DNA of 64,000 nucleotides from Cryobacterium sp. GrIS_2_6 (GCF_035984545.1 NZ_JAXCHP010000001.1:930001-994000), one strand, 5' to 3'; positions 7,358 through 15,072 are shown, counted from the stretch's first letter. A program made the numbers and translations. Notes: generated by a model from the sequence alone, not told the origin.

Positions 7358-8187
7358 TGCCCTGCCGCGTCTTCGGCCTGCTCTTCGGCCGTGCGCTCCA
7401 TCGGGTCGGCGGGCCGTTCCTGGACCGTCATCACCTCGGGTTCGTCGCGGGTGACGACGAGATCGTGAATCCCCGCGATCGACTCCACCTTGTTCTCGTC
7501 GGCCTCGATTGCCTTGGCGAGCTCGGTGGACTTCGGCAGGTATGGGGCGAGAGCGCGGATGCCGGTCTTGCGGGCCATCTCTTCCTCGTTGGTCTGCCAT
7601 GGGGTGCCCTTGTCCCAGTAGTGCGGGCGGCGGGCGAGAACCTTGTCCTTCGGCAGGTACGCCCACACGGTGCCGGCGCCCTTGATCTTCGCCATTGCGA
7701 CGACGCCCGTCCATGCGCGGTCCTCGTCGTAGTCGGCGGGGTTCCACTCGAAGAAGCGGCCGCGCTCACTGTTGGCGCCGTGGTCGAACTTGTCGCCGTC
7801 GCGGACGAGGAACGTCTCGATCTTCTCGATGCGCCCGGACCGGTAGGCCAGTTCGATGTAGCCCTGGTAGCCGATGATCGGCAGGCAGATGTCGACGCCC
7901 TTCTCACGTCTGGGGGTGAGGTAGAAGTGTCCGAGCGCCGGGCCGATCTCGAGCTTGAGCTGCGCGGCCAGCATGATGCCGCCGAGTACGGAGGCCGGGG
8001 TGGCCTGCTGCAGCTTCGGGGAGGATGCGATGGTGCTGATCGCCGCCCGGACGAACGCGGCCGAGTTGAGCGCGCCGGCCAGCTGCACTTCGATCGCGGC
8101 CTGCTGTGCCTGCACGAGATCCTTGATGGTGGGGTTCTTCCGCTGCGCTACCTGCTGGGTGGCGATCTTGCCGGAGAGGTCAGTCAT
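7354..8187 (-). CDS. recT: RecT-family single-strand annealing protein
   Basis: 277 residues, the usual RecT size. It shows LNSAAFVRAAISTIASSPKL, then SVLGGIMLAAQLKLEIGPAL, LTPRR and PIIGYQGYIELAYRSGRI, all typical of RecT/Bet-like annealases. The C-terminus is acidic. It would anneal homologous strands made single by the exonuclease encoded just upstream, with SSB further down the operon. Start ATG at 8187; the exonuclease stop overlaps it by eight bases. Confidence 0.93.
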   Translation of the reverse strand: MTDLSGKIATQQVAQRKNPTIKDLVQAQQAAIEVQLAGALNSAAFVRAAISTIASSPKLQQATPASVLGGIMLAAQLKLEIGPALGHFYLTPRREKGVDICLPIIGYQGYIELAYRSGRIEKIETFLVRDGDKFDHGANSERGRFFEWNPADYDEDRAWTGVVAMAKIKGAGTVWAYLPKDKVLARRPHYWDKGTPWQTNEEEMARKTGIRALAPYLPKSTELAKAIEADENKVESIAGIHDLVVTRDEPEVMTVQERPADPMERTAEEQAEDAAGQ

Positions 8188-9235
8188 TGTGTGCCTTCTG
8201 TTCTTTTTTCCAAATGGTGAGTTCGCCGTAGTCGCTGAGCACGTCGGAGACGGTCAGTCCTGCCTCCCAGCCCTCGGGCGGGTCGGTCGCGAATTCTTCG
8301 TTCAGCGCCTTGGTGTCCTTGCGGAGGAATCGGGGCGCTGCGGGGTGCTCGCGGGTGTACATGTCCACGAGTGCAGGATGCTCAGCCTTGAAGAGGGCCA
8401 TGTCGAACGACGTCGTCGGCTTCGGGCGCTTCCACGTGTAGAGCGCCTTTCCCTGGTAGGCGAGGACGCTCTTGTTCGTGACGTTGAGCAGTTCCTTGTA
8501 CGCGGCCTTCACCGATTCGATGCGGGCGTCGGCTTCCTTGTACGCGCTGCGTTCCTGCCCGTCGAGGTACCACGCCATGAGCAAGCGCTCGTCGCCGTCC
8601 AGCGTCTCGCCAGAGTCGCGGTGGGTTAGCGCCAGTTCCTCGCTCGTTGTGGGCTCAGGCGGCGTTTTCGCCATGACATTGTTCTGCCAGAAGTCCTTCG
8701 TGATGCTGATGATCTGGTCGACCACCTGCTGATCCCACTCGATGACGTAGAACTCCGGACGGTTGCCACCGTGGAGCACCGCAAGGTACCCGCGGCGGGC
8801 GCCGAGGACGATCATCTGGACGAACACCTGAATCAGGTAGTTGTCCGGCACCCCGTCAGCCCACGCATCAGCCATGAACCGATCCGACGTCTTAAGTTCC
8901 AGAGGTTCTCCGAGGTCGGTCACCCGGTCAGGGGTTGCACCGAGCCACGGGTATTCCGTGGACTGCAGCAGCCCCGGCGACGGCAGGACCGTGAGGCCCT
9001 TCTTGTCAGCGACCCATGTGGCGATCGCATCCTCGAGGCGGTGGCCCCATTCCTGCCACTCGGTCATGTCGTCGGTGACGTTCGGGTTCAGCTTGTCGAG
9101 GTAGATCCCCAGGGGTGTCGAATAGTGGGACAGGCCGAGAATGCACGCGACCTCGGATGCCCCGATGATCGACTTGCGGAGCGTCAGCCATTCCGGGGTA
9201 TTTGCCGTGGCGGTCAGGATTCGGTAGGCGGTCAT
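8180..9235 (-). CDS. YqaJ-type viral recombinase exonuclease
   Basis: 351 residues from the ATG at 9235; this start overlaps the upstream stop (ATGA). Motifs of the lambda-exonuclease/YqaJ fold are visible: SIIGASEVACILGLSHYSTP near residue 25, EWGHRLEDAIATW (metal-site Glu), ATPDRV, LELKTSD and the downstream DNYLIQVFVQMIVLG. It would resect double-stranded ends 5' to 3' and pair with RecT, forming a complete phage recombination module. Position directly upstream of recT is the usual arrangement. Confidence 0.9.
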   Translation of the reverse strand: MTAYRILTATANTPEWLTLRKSIIGASEVACILGLSHYSTPLGIYLDKLNPNVTDDMTEWQEWGHRLEDAIATWVADKKGLTVLPSPGLLQSTEYPWLGATPDRVTDLGEPLELKTSDRFMADAWADGVPDNYLIQVFVQMIVLGARRGYLAVLHGGNRPEFYVIEWDQQVVDQIISITKDFWQNNVMAKTPPEPTTSEELALTHRDSGETLDGDERLLMAWYLDGQERSAYKEADARIESVKAAYKELLNVTNKSVLAYQGKALYTWKRPKPTTSFDMALFKAEHPALVDMYTREHPAAPRFLRKDTKALNEEFATDPPEGWEAGLTVSDVLSDYGELTIWKKEQKAHND

Positions 9236-9825
9236 ACCTCCCACCTCACGGCGTCCATGGCTTCGAGGTTTAGCAGGGGCAGGGACTCCTCGACGGGCAT
9301 CCAGAGGTGTCGGGCACCCATCGCGGCGAAGATCACAGCGTCGGCCTCGTCGTTGCCCTTCACGTCGACCTGTGCGTAGCGCTTGATCACCGCGGCGAGA
9401 ACCTTGTCCTTCGGCGCGTTGCCCTTGCCGGTCGCGTACTTGCAGCGCTGGCCCGAGGTAATGACCACGGGCTCCTGATCAACGAACTCGCTGATGTACT
9501 TGACCACTAGCCACCAGTGCGCGTGGATCTTGTCGAGGGAGGAGGACTTGGCGCCGAATGCCATGCCCTCGATGACCACAAGGTCGGTGCGGTCGAATAT
9601 CACCGCTTTGTCGATCTGTTCCGCGATCTTTTCGGACCGAGCAAGGAAGCTGCGCAGCGTCCCGGCGTCCGGCTTCGAGGTGATCGTGTGTGTCGCGATC
9701 ACCCCGTTCGCAATGACCGCGATCCCGGTTGACGTCATTGACAGGTCGATGCCGATCACGCGGCGGCCGGTGAGGTGCTGCGAGTGTGCGGGCATCAGGC
9801 CGGTGTCAGTTCCGATGTCGGTCAC
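9232..9825 (-). CDS. RuvC-like Holliday-junction resolvase
   Basis: 197 residues with the RNase-H-fold pattern: GIDLSMTSTGIAVI near residue 25 (first catalytic Asp), LVVIEGMAFGAK near 82 (Glu) and KGNDEADAVIFAAMGARH near 155 (terminal acidic pair). This is the order of RuvC-type resolvases in phages. It would cut branched recombination or replication intermediates made by the adjacent recombination genes. The ATG overlaps the stop of the 51-residue gene upstream (ATGA). Confidence 0.85.
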   Translation of the reverse strand: MTDIGTDTGLMPAHSQHLTGRRVIGIDLSMTSTGIAVIANGVIATHTITSKPDAGTLRSFLARSEKIAEQIDKAVIFDRTDLVVIEGMAFGAKSSSLDKIHAHWWLVVKYISEFVDQEPVVITSGQRCKYATGKGNAPKDKVLAAVIKRYAQVDVKGNDEADAVIFAAMGARHLWMPVEESLPLLNLEAMDAVRWEV

Positions 9826-9977
9826 TTGGTGGCACCGATCGCCAGGGTGTTTGCAGCGCTCAACGCCTCAACTTCTTCCACGAGCTGGCGGATGACATCC
9901 TTGGCGATATTCGGTACCGAGAGGCTGAAATCCGGGTCGGCCAGATCGCGGGCGAAGGCCATCTGGGCGGCGTTCAC
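9822..9977 (-). CDS. Small phage protein, GTG start (51 aa)
   Basis: GTG at 9977 overlaps the upstream stop (GTGA). The 51-residue product contains NAAQMAFARDLADPDFSLSV and a helical IAKDVIRQLVEEVEALSAAN segment. Both overlaps and the protein-like composition support it as real. No family recognised. Confidence 0.6.
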   Translation of the reverse strand: MNAAQMAFARDLADPDFSLSVPNIAKDVIRQLVEEVEALSAANTLAIGATK

Positions 9978-10360
9978 TCGGCGACCCACTTGGAGATTAC
10001 GGCTTGCATCGAGGGGTGCTGCATGGTAGCCGGGATGACCTTGCGCACGTCCGCAATCACTTCGGCGGCGACCTCGGCAACAGGACGGAGCAGGGTGAAG
10101 GACTCCGACTGGGAAGCCTCGGTCTCCATGTAGTGCATGAGATTCGGGGAGCGCCACCCCATGATGCTCAGGTCCAGCACCATGCCGTTGCTGATCTGGT
10201 AGAGGCCATACTCGGTTGGCAGCTCGGCGGGGCGGTTGATCAGCTCGTAGGTGTTGCCGGGGTATGCCTCGACGAACTGGTCACACGTTGCGGTGTACTC
10301 GCGGATCTCGCGTACCTTGTCGCCCTTGCGGATGTCTTCCCGCTTGATCGGTGTGCTCAT
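9974..10360 (-). CDS. Phage early protein of unknown function (128 aa)
   Basis: 128 residues starting MSTPIKREDIRKGDKVREIR, a beginning common to small beta-barrel phage proteins (KGDKV turn). The middle is rich in aromatic residues (YELINRPAELPTEYGLYQIS) and the end is helical. It overlaps both neighbours by four bases. It follows the SMC-like ATPase and precedes the RuvC module, so a role in recombination or DNA handling is possible but unsupported by motif. Confidence 0.62.
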   Translation of the reverse strand: MSTPIKREDIRKGDKVREIREYTATCDQFVEAYPGNTYELINRPAELPTEYGLYQISNGMVLDLSIMGWRSPNLMHYMETEASQSESFTLLRPVAEVAAEVIADVRKVIPATMQHPSMQAVISKWVAE

Positions 10361-11622
10361 GCCGCCAGCTCCCCAGCGGTGAAGACGGCGCCGAGCTCGC
10401 GAGAGTCATCCCGGTCCCGCTCGACGATGACGTAGTACTCGCGCTCAATGGCGAGCTTTCGGATCCCGGCGAGCGACACCGCGTCGAGCATGTCGCCGTC
10501 CTCGATGAAGACGAGTCGCAGGTCCGACTTGTCGCTCGTGGCCAGGTCGAACGCGGTGATGATCTTCGCCGCCGAGTTCACCTGCTGTTTGAACGGGATG
10601 CCGTCGATGGTGATGCCCGTGTCATCGACCGACATGCCCGTGATCGGGAAGACTGCGGCCTTGAGGCCGTCCGACTTCGTCTTGGCGATCGCCTCGAGCT
10701 TCGCGTTCAGCCCGGCGACCACAGCGTTGGCCGCGGTCGCTCGCTCGTCGGCGTCGTGCCAGGCGCGGGCGGCCCGGATGGTGGCGTTCGTCTCTTCGAC
10801 GCTCGCCAGCTTCGCGGTGATGGCGTCCACGTTGACCGGGCGCACGGTGCGAGCCTCGGCGAGAGTCGTCGCGGCGACCTCTGTGGCGGTGAGCAGGAAT
10901 GTCTTGGCGGCGTCGAGCAGATCCGAGAGACGGGCGACCTCGCGCTCGGCATCCGACTTCGCGTTCTCCGCGTTGATCGCCGCGGCGCGCAGCCGGTCGA
11001 CGTGCGCGTTGTGCAGGCGGGCCGTCTCGGCCTCCGCGAGCACTGCCGTCGCCGACACCTCCACGGTGGGCGTGCCGGCCGCGGGCTTCACGAGCGCCTC
11101 GACGACGGCCGTGAGCCGCTTTGCCTCGCGTGCCGCATCCGTGCGCCCGTCGTACGCCGCCTTGTGCTCGGCCTCCAACTTGGCGAGGTCGAACGGCAGG
11201 GCCACCTTGGACAACAGCACCTCTCGCTGTTTCGGTGCGTCCAGGTTGATGAACGTCTTCGTGTTGAACGACTGGCCGCCTGCCGCTTCGAGGACGAACG
11301 CGGGACCGGACGGGTACTTGGCGCCGTCGAGCGCCCACACCTCGAACTTCATGGCCTTGCCCTCGCGGTACGTCTTCCGCAGTCGCGCCTTCGACGTGAC
11401 GACCTCGAGGTACGCCTCCGTCTCGCCGTCGTGGATGGGCTTCGGGGTGCCCTTGATCCCGCCCGGGGCGAAGATCTCCTCGATGCCGTTGAGGAAGGAC
11501 GACTTGCCGGAACCGTTCGGCCCGGCGATGACGATCAGCCCGGGCCCGTCCGGCCGGATCGTTGCCGTGCCGACGATGCCGCCGTACTGGTGAGCAGTGA
11601 GCTCGGTGATTGCCTGTGTCAT
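10357..11622 (-). CDS. SMC/Rad50-like AAA ATPase
   Basis: 421 residues from the ATG at 11622, which overlaps the stop of the small membrane-protein gene (ATGA). Walker A is GPNGSGKSS near residue 34; Walker B is LRLVFIEDGDML near 375. Residues about 150-320 form a long Ala/Glu/Arg-rich coiled coil. This is the short SbcC/RecF-like architecture found beside phage recombinases. It may act with the RuvC-like and YqaJ nucleases on DNA ends. The coiled coil lacks an obvious zinc hook. Confidence 0.8.
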   Translation of the reverse strand: MTQAITELTAHQYGGIVGTATIRPDGPGLIVIAGPNGSGKSSFLNGIEEIFAPGGIKGTPKPIHDGETEAYLEVVTSKARLRKTYREGKAMKFEVWALDGAKYPSGPAFVLEAAGGQSFNTKTFINLDAPKQREVLLSKVALPFDLAKLEAEHKAAYDGRTDAAREAKRLTAVVEALVKPAAGTPTVEVSATAVLAEAETARLHNAHVDRLRAAAINAENAKSDAEREVARLSDLLDAAKTFLLTATEVAATTLAEARTVRPVNVDAITAKLASVEETNATIRAARAWHDADERATAANAVVAGLNAKLEAIAKTKSDGLKAAVFPITGMSVDDTGITIDGIPFKQQVNSAAKIITAFDLATSDKSDLRLVFIEDGDMLDAVSLAGIRKLAIEREYYVIVERDRDDSRELGAVFTAGELAA

Positions 11623-11795
11623 GAGTGATCCGTTTCTGTGAAGTACGTCGCCTGGATGTAGGCGACGGTGATGAGTGGTGTGATGAGGCCGAATCCCCAG
11701 CCGAGGGTCGGCCAGAGAGGCCAGACGAAGCGCGCCCCGACGAGGAAGACGAGGATGCCGACGATGAAGAGGAGCCAGAGGATGAGTTTCAGCAA
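11619..11795 (-). CDS. Small membrane protein with TTG start (58 aa)
   Basis: TTG at 11795 opens 58 residues with two hydrophobic segments (LKLILWLLFIVGILVFLVGA and WGFGLITPLITVAYIQ). Its stop overlaps the ATPase ATG (ATGA) and its start lies inside the end of the preceding gene. The hydrophobic pattern and coupling support a real gene. It is one of three short membrane proteins in 11.6-12.7 kb. Confidence 0.6.
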   Translation of the reverse strand: MLKLILWLLFIVGILVFLVGARFVWPLWPTLGWGFGLITPLITVAYIQATYFTETDHS

Positions 11796-12004
11796 GGTGG
11801 CTCACCCATCCCGAGCGCCTCAGCGGTCGTCTCGTGGAGCGTTCTGCAGTACGGGCACGTCCACCAGGCGGTATTGTCCGAGTCCACGTCGACGTCCGAG
11901 ATGCCCGACCAGTTGCAAGGGACCTCGAAGCCCAGAAGGATGACGGGCTCCGTGCACTCGGTATTGGCGATCTCGACGGCGACGCCCTGACCTGAGGAAG
12001 CCAT
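11789..12004 (-). CDS. Small phage protein with CPYC zinc knuckle (71 aa)
   Basis: 71 residues, ATG overlapping the upstream stop (TAATG). Near the C-terminus WWTCPYCRTLHETTAEAL suggests half of a zinc ribbon; other cysteines at TECTEP and VPCNW could complete it. No known family. Confidence 0.55.
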   Translation of the reverse strand: MASSGQGVAVEIANTECTEPVILLGFEVPCNWSGISDVDVDSDNTAWWTCPYCRTLHETTAEALGMGEPPC

Positions 12005-12333
12005 TAGGCGGTCCCGTTGATTGCGCGGGCGAGCTCAATGTGGAAGTGATAGACGTTCGACGAGAAGTCCTTACCGTTCACGAAAAAGAACGGCAAGGGA
12101 TTCATGAGAGCGTTCAGCCCATCGGACAGGATGTCGAGCTGCGCGTCGATGGTGCGGTGCAGGGTGACCATTAGTGGGTCGTTCGTGACCGGTGCGTATC
12201 CTGGATCGTCGATTGCGCCCGATGCCCCGGGGACTTCTTCGGCGAGCCACCCGTTCATCTCGAAGTAGCCGCACTCATCTCGAAGCGAAGTCAGCTTCTC
12301 GATCGCTGCCTGGATCTCCTCGACGGCGGTCAC
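12004..12333 (-). CDS. Phage protein of unknown function (109 aa)
   Basis: GTG at 12333 overlaps the stop of the 32-residue gene upstream (GTGA), so I take this start over longer alternatives. The product begins TAVEEIQAAIEKLTSLRDEC and contains VTLHRTIDAQLDILSDGLNA, a helical pattern. The end is FHIELARAINGTA. Function unknown. Confidence 0.6.
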   Translation of the reverse strand: MTAVEEIQAAIEKLTSLRDECGYFEMNGWLAEEVPGASGAIDDPGYAPVTNDPLMVTLHRTIDAQLDILSDGLNALMNPLPFFFVNGKDFSSNVYHFHIELARAINGTA

Positions 12334-12428
12334 GAGGCAGCCCGCCACACGACTGCGACGATCGCGCCGAGGATGAGGACAGTCCAGACGACGGCGAGCA
12401 CTCGTGCGACCTTCCAGATGGCGGTCAC
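12330..12428 (-). CDS. Tiny single-pass membrane protein (32 aa)
   Basis: GTG at 12428 overlaps the previous stop (GTGA) and its own stop overlaps the next GTG. The 32 residues carry one transmembrane helix (VLAVVWTVLILGAIVAVVW) flanked by basic residues. The double four-base overlap is strong support despite the length. Confidence 0.55.
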   Translation of the reverse strand: MTAIWKVARVLAVVWTVLILGAIVAVVWRAAS

Positions 12429-12697
12429 TGGGAGATCGCCACAGCGAGAACGAGCAGGCCGAGGACGGCCAGTAGGAGCGCCGTGGTAGCCCAGGCGAGT
12501 GCGCTGTGCGACTTCCGGGGCGGGGCAATCGGGGCAGTCACAATGGGCGGGAGCATGAGGCTCCGCGCCACAGCGTCGCGTACCCACTGACGGTTCTCCA
12601 TCAGATCCAGGCGGGAGATCTCCGGGTCAGACCAGGCGTAGGCGGGCACGTCGATGCTGTCGGCGTGCGGATCAAAGTTCGGGGGCGTGAAGCTCAT
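12425..12697 (-). CDS. Tail-anchored small membrane protein (90 aa)
   Basis: 90 residues: a polar N-terminal part (MSFTPPNFDPHADSIDVPAY) and one C-terminal transmembrane helix (WATTALLLAVLGLLVLAVAI). The ATG overlaps the winged-helix gene stop (ATGA). The cytoplasmic head plus membrane anchor would suit a phage exclusion or host-membrane function, but this is a guess. Confidence 0.6.
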   Translation of the reverse strand: MSFTPPNFDPHADSIDVPAYAWSDPEISRLDLMENRQWVRDAVARSLMLPPIVTAPIAPPRKSHSALAWATTALLLAVLGLLVLAVAISQ

Positions 12698-13017
12698 GAG
12701 GTCACCCGCCAGACGTTGACCTGTCGGTTACTACGGCCCGTGGCGGTGACGCCGGATGCTTCGATCACGCCGTCCTTGGTGAGTTCCGACCGCCGCTTGC
12801 GGGGTGAGTCGAGGTCGGCGGGCACGTAGTCGAGCTCGGCGAAGTACGCGGCCGTCAACTGCTCGTCCGTCATCGGGCGGCCCGTGATCAGCCGGAGTAC
12901 GGCGGCCTTGACGTGCACCCGGTTCGTGTTGCTGTCCGCCGCGGCGTGGGAGGTGAGCGGGTCCGACTCTCGGGCTCTCGTCGTGTCGGCGCCGGTGATA
13001 GTTGGTACGGTGTCCAT
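12694..13017 (-). CDS. Phage winged-helix-like DNA-binding protein (107 aa)
   Basis: 107 residues with the phage signature ARESDPLTSHAAAD near residue 15, then a helix-turn-helix-like stretch (AVLRLITGRPMTDEQLTAAY) and a basic wing (PRKRRSELTKDGVIEASGV). Such proteins are frequent in actinophage early operons and resemble MarR-like winged helices. AAAGGAAC precedes the ATG. It is the first gene after a leader that carries a hairpin and a tRNA-like element. Confidence 0.65.
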   Translation of the reverse strand: MDTVPTITGADTTRARESDPLTSHAAADSNTNRVHVKAAVLRLITGRPMTDEQLTAAYFAELDYVPADLDSPRKRRSELTKDGVIEASGVTATGRSNRQVNVWRVTS

Positions 13018-13040
13018 GACGTTCCTTTCGTGTGCGTGAT

Positions 13041-13073
13041 GGCCTCACTGGCTCGAACCGGTGAGGCCTTTTT
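13041..13073 (+). terminator. Hairpin with T-run upstream of the winged-helix gene
   Basis: GGCCTCACTGG and CCGGTGAGGCC pair with one wobble around a six-base loop, followed on the plus strand by TTTTT. Read this way it would stop rightward transcription. Read on the minus strand it is an A-tract plus hairpin in the leader of the leftward gene. A near-identical structure sits at 17242-17277 before another leftward gene. Confidence 0.55.
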
Positions 13074-13083
13074 CGTGTGTGCG

Positions 13084-13133
13084 TAGCGCCGGGAGGATTC
13101 GAACCTCCGCAACCCCGCGACCGACTCGGCGCC
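13084..13133 (-). other. tRNA-like element lacking an anticodon arm
   Basis: On the minus strand GGCGCCG at the 5' end pairs with CGGCGCT at the 3' end, preceded by a perfect T-arm (GGAGG, loop TTCGAAT, CCTCC). Only 18 bases separate the acceptor strand from the T-arm, too few for D and anticodon arms. It is about 50 bases long, not the usual 73-76, so it cannot be a normal tRNA; it is a remnant or a tRNA mimic between the lipoprotein gene and the winged-helix gene. Confidence 0.5.
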
Positions 13134-13140
13134 CGTCGTG

Positions 13141-13707
13141 CTACTGCGTTTTTGCGGTGACGGTTGGTGCACCGTCGAGCAGGATCAGACCCTGCGTGTT
13201 GTCCCAGTGGGCAGCGCCACCCTCGGTCTGCACGTCGCCCTCCCAGTAGGAGATGTACTTACTCCCATCGGAGGCGACACAGACGACGTACGTTCCAGAC
13301 GATGCGCCCGTGTACACGCCGCTCGGCTCCTGCTGTGCGACAACCCCGTAGCCGGCCGCCGCCCCGCTGGTGTTGGTGATCTGGTCCGGATTGGTCAGCT
13401 GCGCGGTCGTCGGGACGGCGAACCCGATGGACGGGCACACCTTGATCGGCTTGGGCGTGCCCTGATTGAAGAAGAACGTGGTCGTCGCAACCCCGTGGAT
13501 CTGCGCGTTCTCCACGTCGATCACCGTCTGCCTGTATTGGGACCAGTCAGCGGCGGGGATCGGTTGGTTCTTCTGGTAACGGTCCAACTGGCTGTTCGAC
13601 GCCACCTGATCGTTCTGCGTGGCGCTCGGCGTTTCCGTGCAGCCCGTCAGCGCCAGCCCGAGGGCGACCACGGCGGCCAAGGCGAGAATGGTTTTCTTGC
13701 GGTTCAT
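13141..13707 (-). CDS. Phage-encoded lipoprotein (188 aa)
   Basis: ATG at 13707 gives a signal peptide MNRKKTILALAAVVALGLAL and lipobox LTGC, so the mature protein would be anchored outside by its cysteine. The body (about 30-188) has two further cysteines (KVCPSIGF, YVVCVAS) and ends WDNTQGLILLDG. Extracytoplasmic lipoproteins near the immunity region are common in temperate actinophages and may act in superinfection exclusion; that role is inferred. AAAGAGC precedes the start. Confidence 0.75.
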   Translation of the reverse strand: MNRKKTILALAAVVALGLALTGCTETPSATQNDQVASNSQLDRYQKNQPIPAADWSQYRQTVIDVENAQIHGVATTTFFFNQGTPKPIKVCPSIGFAVPTTAQLTNPDQITNTSGAAAGYGVVAQQEPSGVYTGASSGTYVVCVASDGSKYISYWEGDVQTEGGAAHWDNTQGLILLDGAPTVTAKTQ

Positions 13708-13721
13708 GGTTGCTCTTTCTG

Positions 13722-14012
13722 TTAGAAGCAGATGCGGGCGTTTGCCTGCACCAGATCGGTGGGGGCCGGTTTCAGGTCCGGGAAGACCTGGCAGAAGGTG
13801 ACCTTGATCTGTGCCTTCTGCGCGGGGTCGAGCGCCTTGTCGTAACCGGCGATGCGGTCGCGCTCCTGGGAGACAAGACCCGACTGGTACTGCTGGCCGT
13901 TCGTGTTCACGCCGTACTGTGCGGTCTGGTTGGCCTGAGCGAGCGCCCAGTAGCCGAACCACGCACCGACAAGCACGACGATCGCGGCAAGGGTGAGTAA
14001 GACGTATTTCAT
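13722..14012 (-). CDS. Membrane-anchored or secreted small phage protein (96 aa)
   Basis: ATG at 14012 with GAGAGGT upstream. The N-terminal helix KYVLLTLAAIVVLVGAWFGY is a signal anchor with no lipobox; the rest is polar, with two cysteines (VTFCQVF, ARICF) that could pair outside the cell. It lies 14 bases before the lipoprotein gene in the same transcript, so the two probably work together at the cell surface. Confidence 0.68.
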   Translation of the reverse strand: MKYVLLTLAAIVVLVGAWFGYWALAQANQTAQYGVNTNGQQYQSGLVSQERDRIAGYDKALDPAQKAQIKVTFCQVFPDLKPAPTDLVQANARICF

Positions 14013-14508
14013 ATGGACCTCTCTGTTGGTGAGTGCCAGTGCGCCGATCAGTGAGCGCACGCACTGGCTGGTCGGGACTCGAAGCCGACCGGCTGGTTAC
14101 CTCGTGACCGCTTAGCCCTTACCGGGTACCCATGAGGGCCGTCTGTAACCACGTCTGCCGCCGATCGCGCTAGAGCGGTCATCGACGGCCTTACCCACCA
14201 ACCTCAGGGGGTCAGCGGTCGTGCTCCCCTGCCGTTTGTGGCCTGGGTCATGTGAGCGAGGGCTTTACGGGCCTGACGCTCTACGCAACGAATCTGCTGC
14301 GCCTCTCCGGCCGGGTGCTAAACCGTGCGGAGGCTTCCCCTCATCTATTTCGCGGGGTTCCGTGTGTAGTTATGAATGAGCGAGCGCCCCCTCCTTCACG
14401 CGGACCCGGAGGCGGCGTGTGGCATGGGGCAGAGCTGGTCGTGCAGCCGTTTTAGGTTCGGCAAACCTGATCCCCAGACGCCGGCGAGAGCGACGGGGGA
14501 CAGATGCC
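14013..14508. other. Structured non-coding block between immunity and lipoprotein genes
   Basis: No supported gene in 496 bases. It has several inverted repeats: CCAGTGCG/CGCACTGG (14036-14067), GGTCGG/CCGACC around a TTCGAGT T-loop-like word (about 14067-14095, minus strand), and GGCCGTC/GACGGCC (14137-14190) enclosing CCGC/GCGG. It is the long leader of the leftward lipoprotein operon and may encode a structured RNA. Confidence 0.45.
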
Positions 14509-14736
14509 CTACTTCTGCAGGGGTTCCGGCTTGTCCAGGGGGGCAGTTTCAGCCCACTCGAGGAGGTCGCTGTGGAGGATCATCGGCTTCGAGTTGCGAA
14601 ACCGAGGGGTCAAGGTGTTGGCCGCGATAGCCTTCTTGATGGTGTCGACCGACTGGCCGATAGCGCGGGCCGCGCCTGGAATGTCATAGGCGATAGGGGC
14701 CGGGGCCAGATTCGACCAGCGGTCGAGGGCGGTCAT
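14509..14736 (-). CDS. Excisionase-like small HTH protein (75 aa)
   Basis: 75 residues with a MerR/excisionase-type helix-turn-helix: DIPGAARAIGQSVDTIKKAI, then ANTLTPRFRNSKPMILHSDL and LEWAETAP. The ILHSDLLEWAETAP end matches that of the protein at 15360-15596 (IVLHADLVAWLETMP). Its ATG overlaps the stop of the Cro-like gene. It could be the excisionase or a third regulator of the switch. Confidence 0.65.
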   Translation of the reverse strand: MTALDRWSNLAPAPIAYDIPGAARAIGQSVDTIKKAIAANTLTPRFRNSKPMILHSDLLEWAETAPLDKPEPLQK

Positions 14737-14987
14737 ACTGCAACCTCAGCGGAGTCGGCACGCTGGAGGAGTTCAGAGATTGATATCCCGAGGAAAGCGC
14801 AGCAGGCGTCAAGCTCATCTACGTAGAAGGGCATGACGCCTGCTAGGCGGCGTCTCAGGACTGGTACTGCAATGTCGGTGGCTCGTGACAGGCTGGCCTT
14901 GGTCTTGTTCTGTCGGGCAAGTTCTGCGCGAAGCTCAGTCGCGATCCTTGCTCTTCTTAGCTTGGTGTGTTCCATGTAGAACAGCAT
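14733..14987 (-). CDS. Cro-like HTH regulator, divergent from the repressor
   Basis: 84 residues, or 80 if the second Met (14975) is used. Lambda-repressor-like HTH: LRAELARQNKTKASLSRATD, IAVPVLRRRLAGVMPFYVDE, then LDACCAFLGISISELLQRAD. It is the first leftward gene and faces the rightward repressor gene across an 85-base region with operator-like repeats, the layout of a lytic/lysogenic switch. No clear Shine-Dalgarno, so it may be leaderless. Confidence 0.75.
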   Translation of the reverse strand: MLFYMEHTKLRRARIATELRAELARQNKTKASLSRATDIAVPVLRRRLAGVMPFYVDELDACCAFLGISISELLQRADSAEVAV

Positions 14988-15072
14988 GGCACACGTTGGA
15001 ACGTTTAGGAACCATATGGAACTATTTAGGCGAAAAATAGCGGATTAGTTCCATCGGTGGCACACTGGGGGC
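14988..15072. promoter_or_regulatory. Divergent switch region with repeated operator-like sites
   Basis: GGAACGTTTAGG (14998-15009) and GGAACTATTTAGG (15018-15030) repeat about 20 bases apart, two helical turns, with an inverted GTTCCAT at 15048-15054 and another TTCCAT inside the Cro-like gene start. Sites at whole-turn spacing between divergent regulators fit cooperative repressor operators. The assignment is inferred from sequence. Confidence 0.6.

Noticed and set aside
14252..14455. Plus-strand frame of 67 codons in the phage non-coding block
   Set aside because: No ribosome site, wrong strand for the phage operon, unlikely composition.
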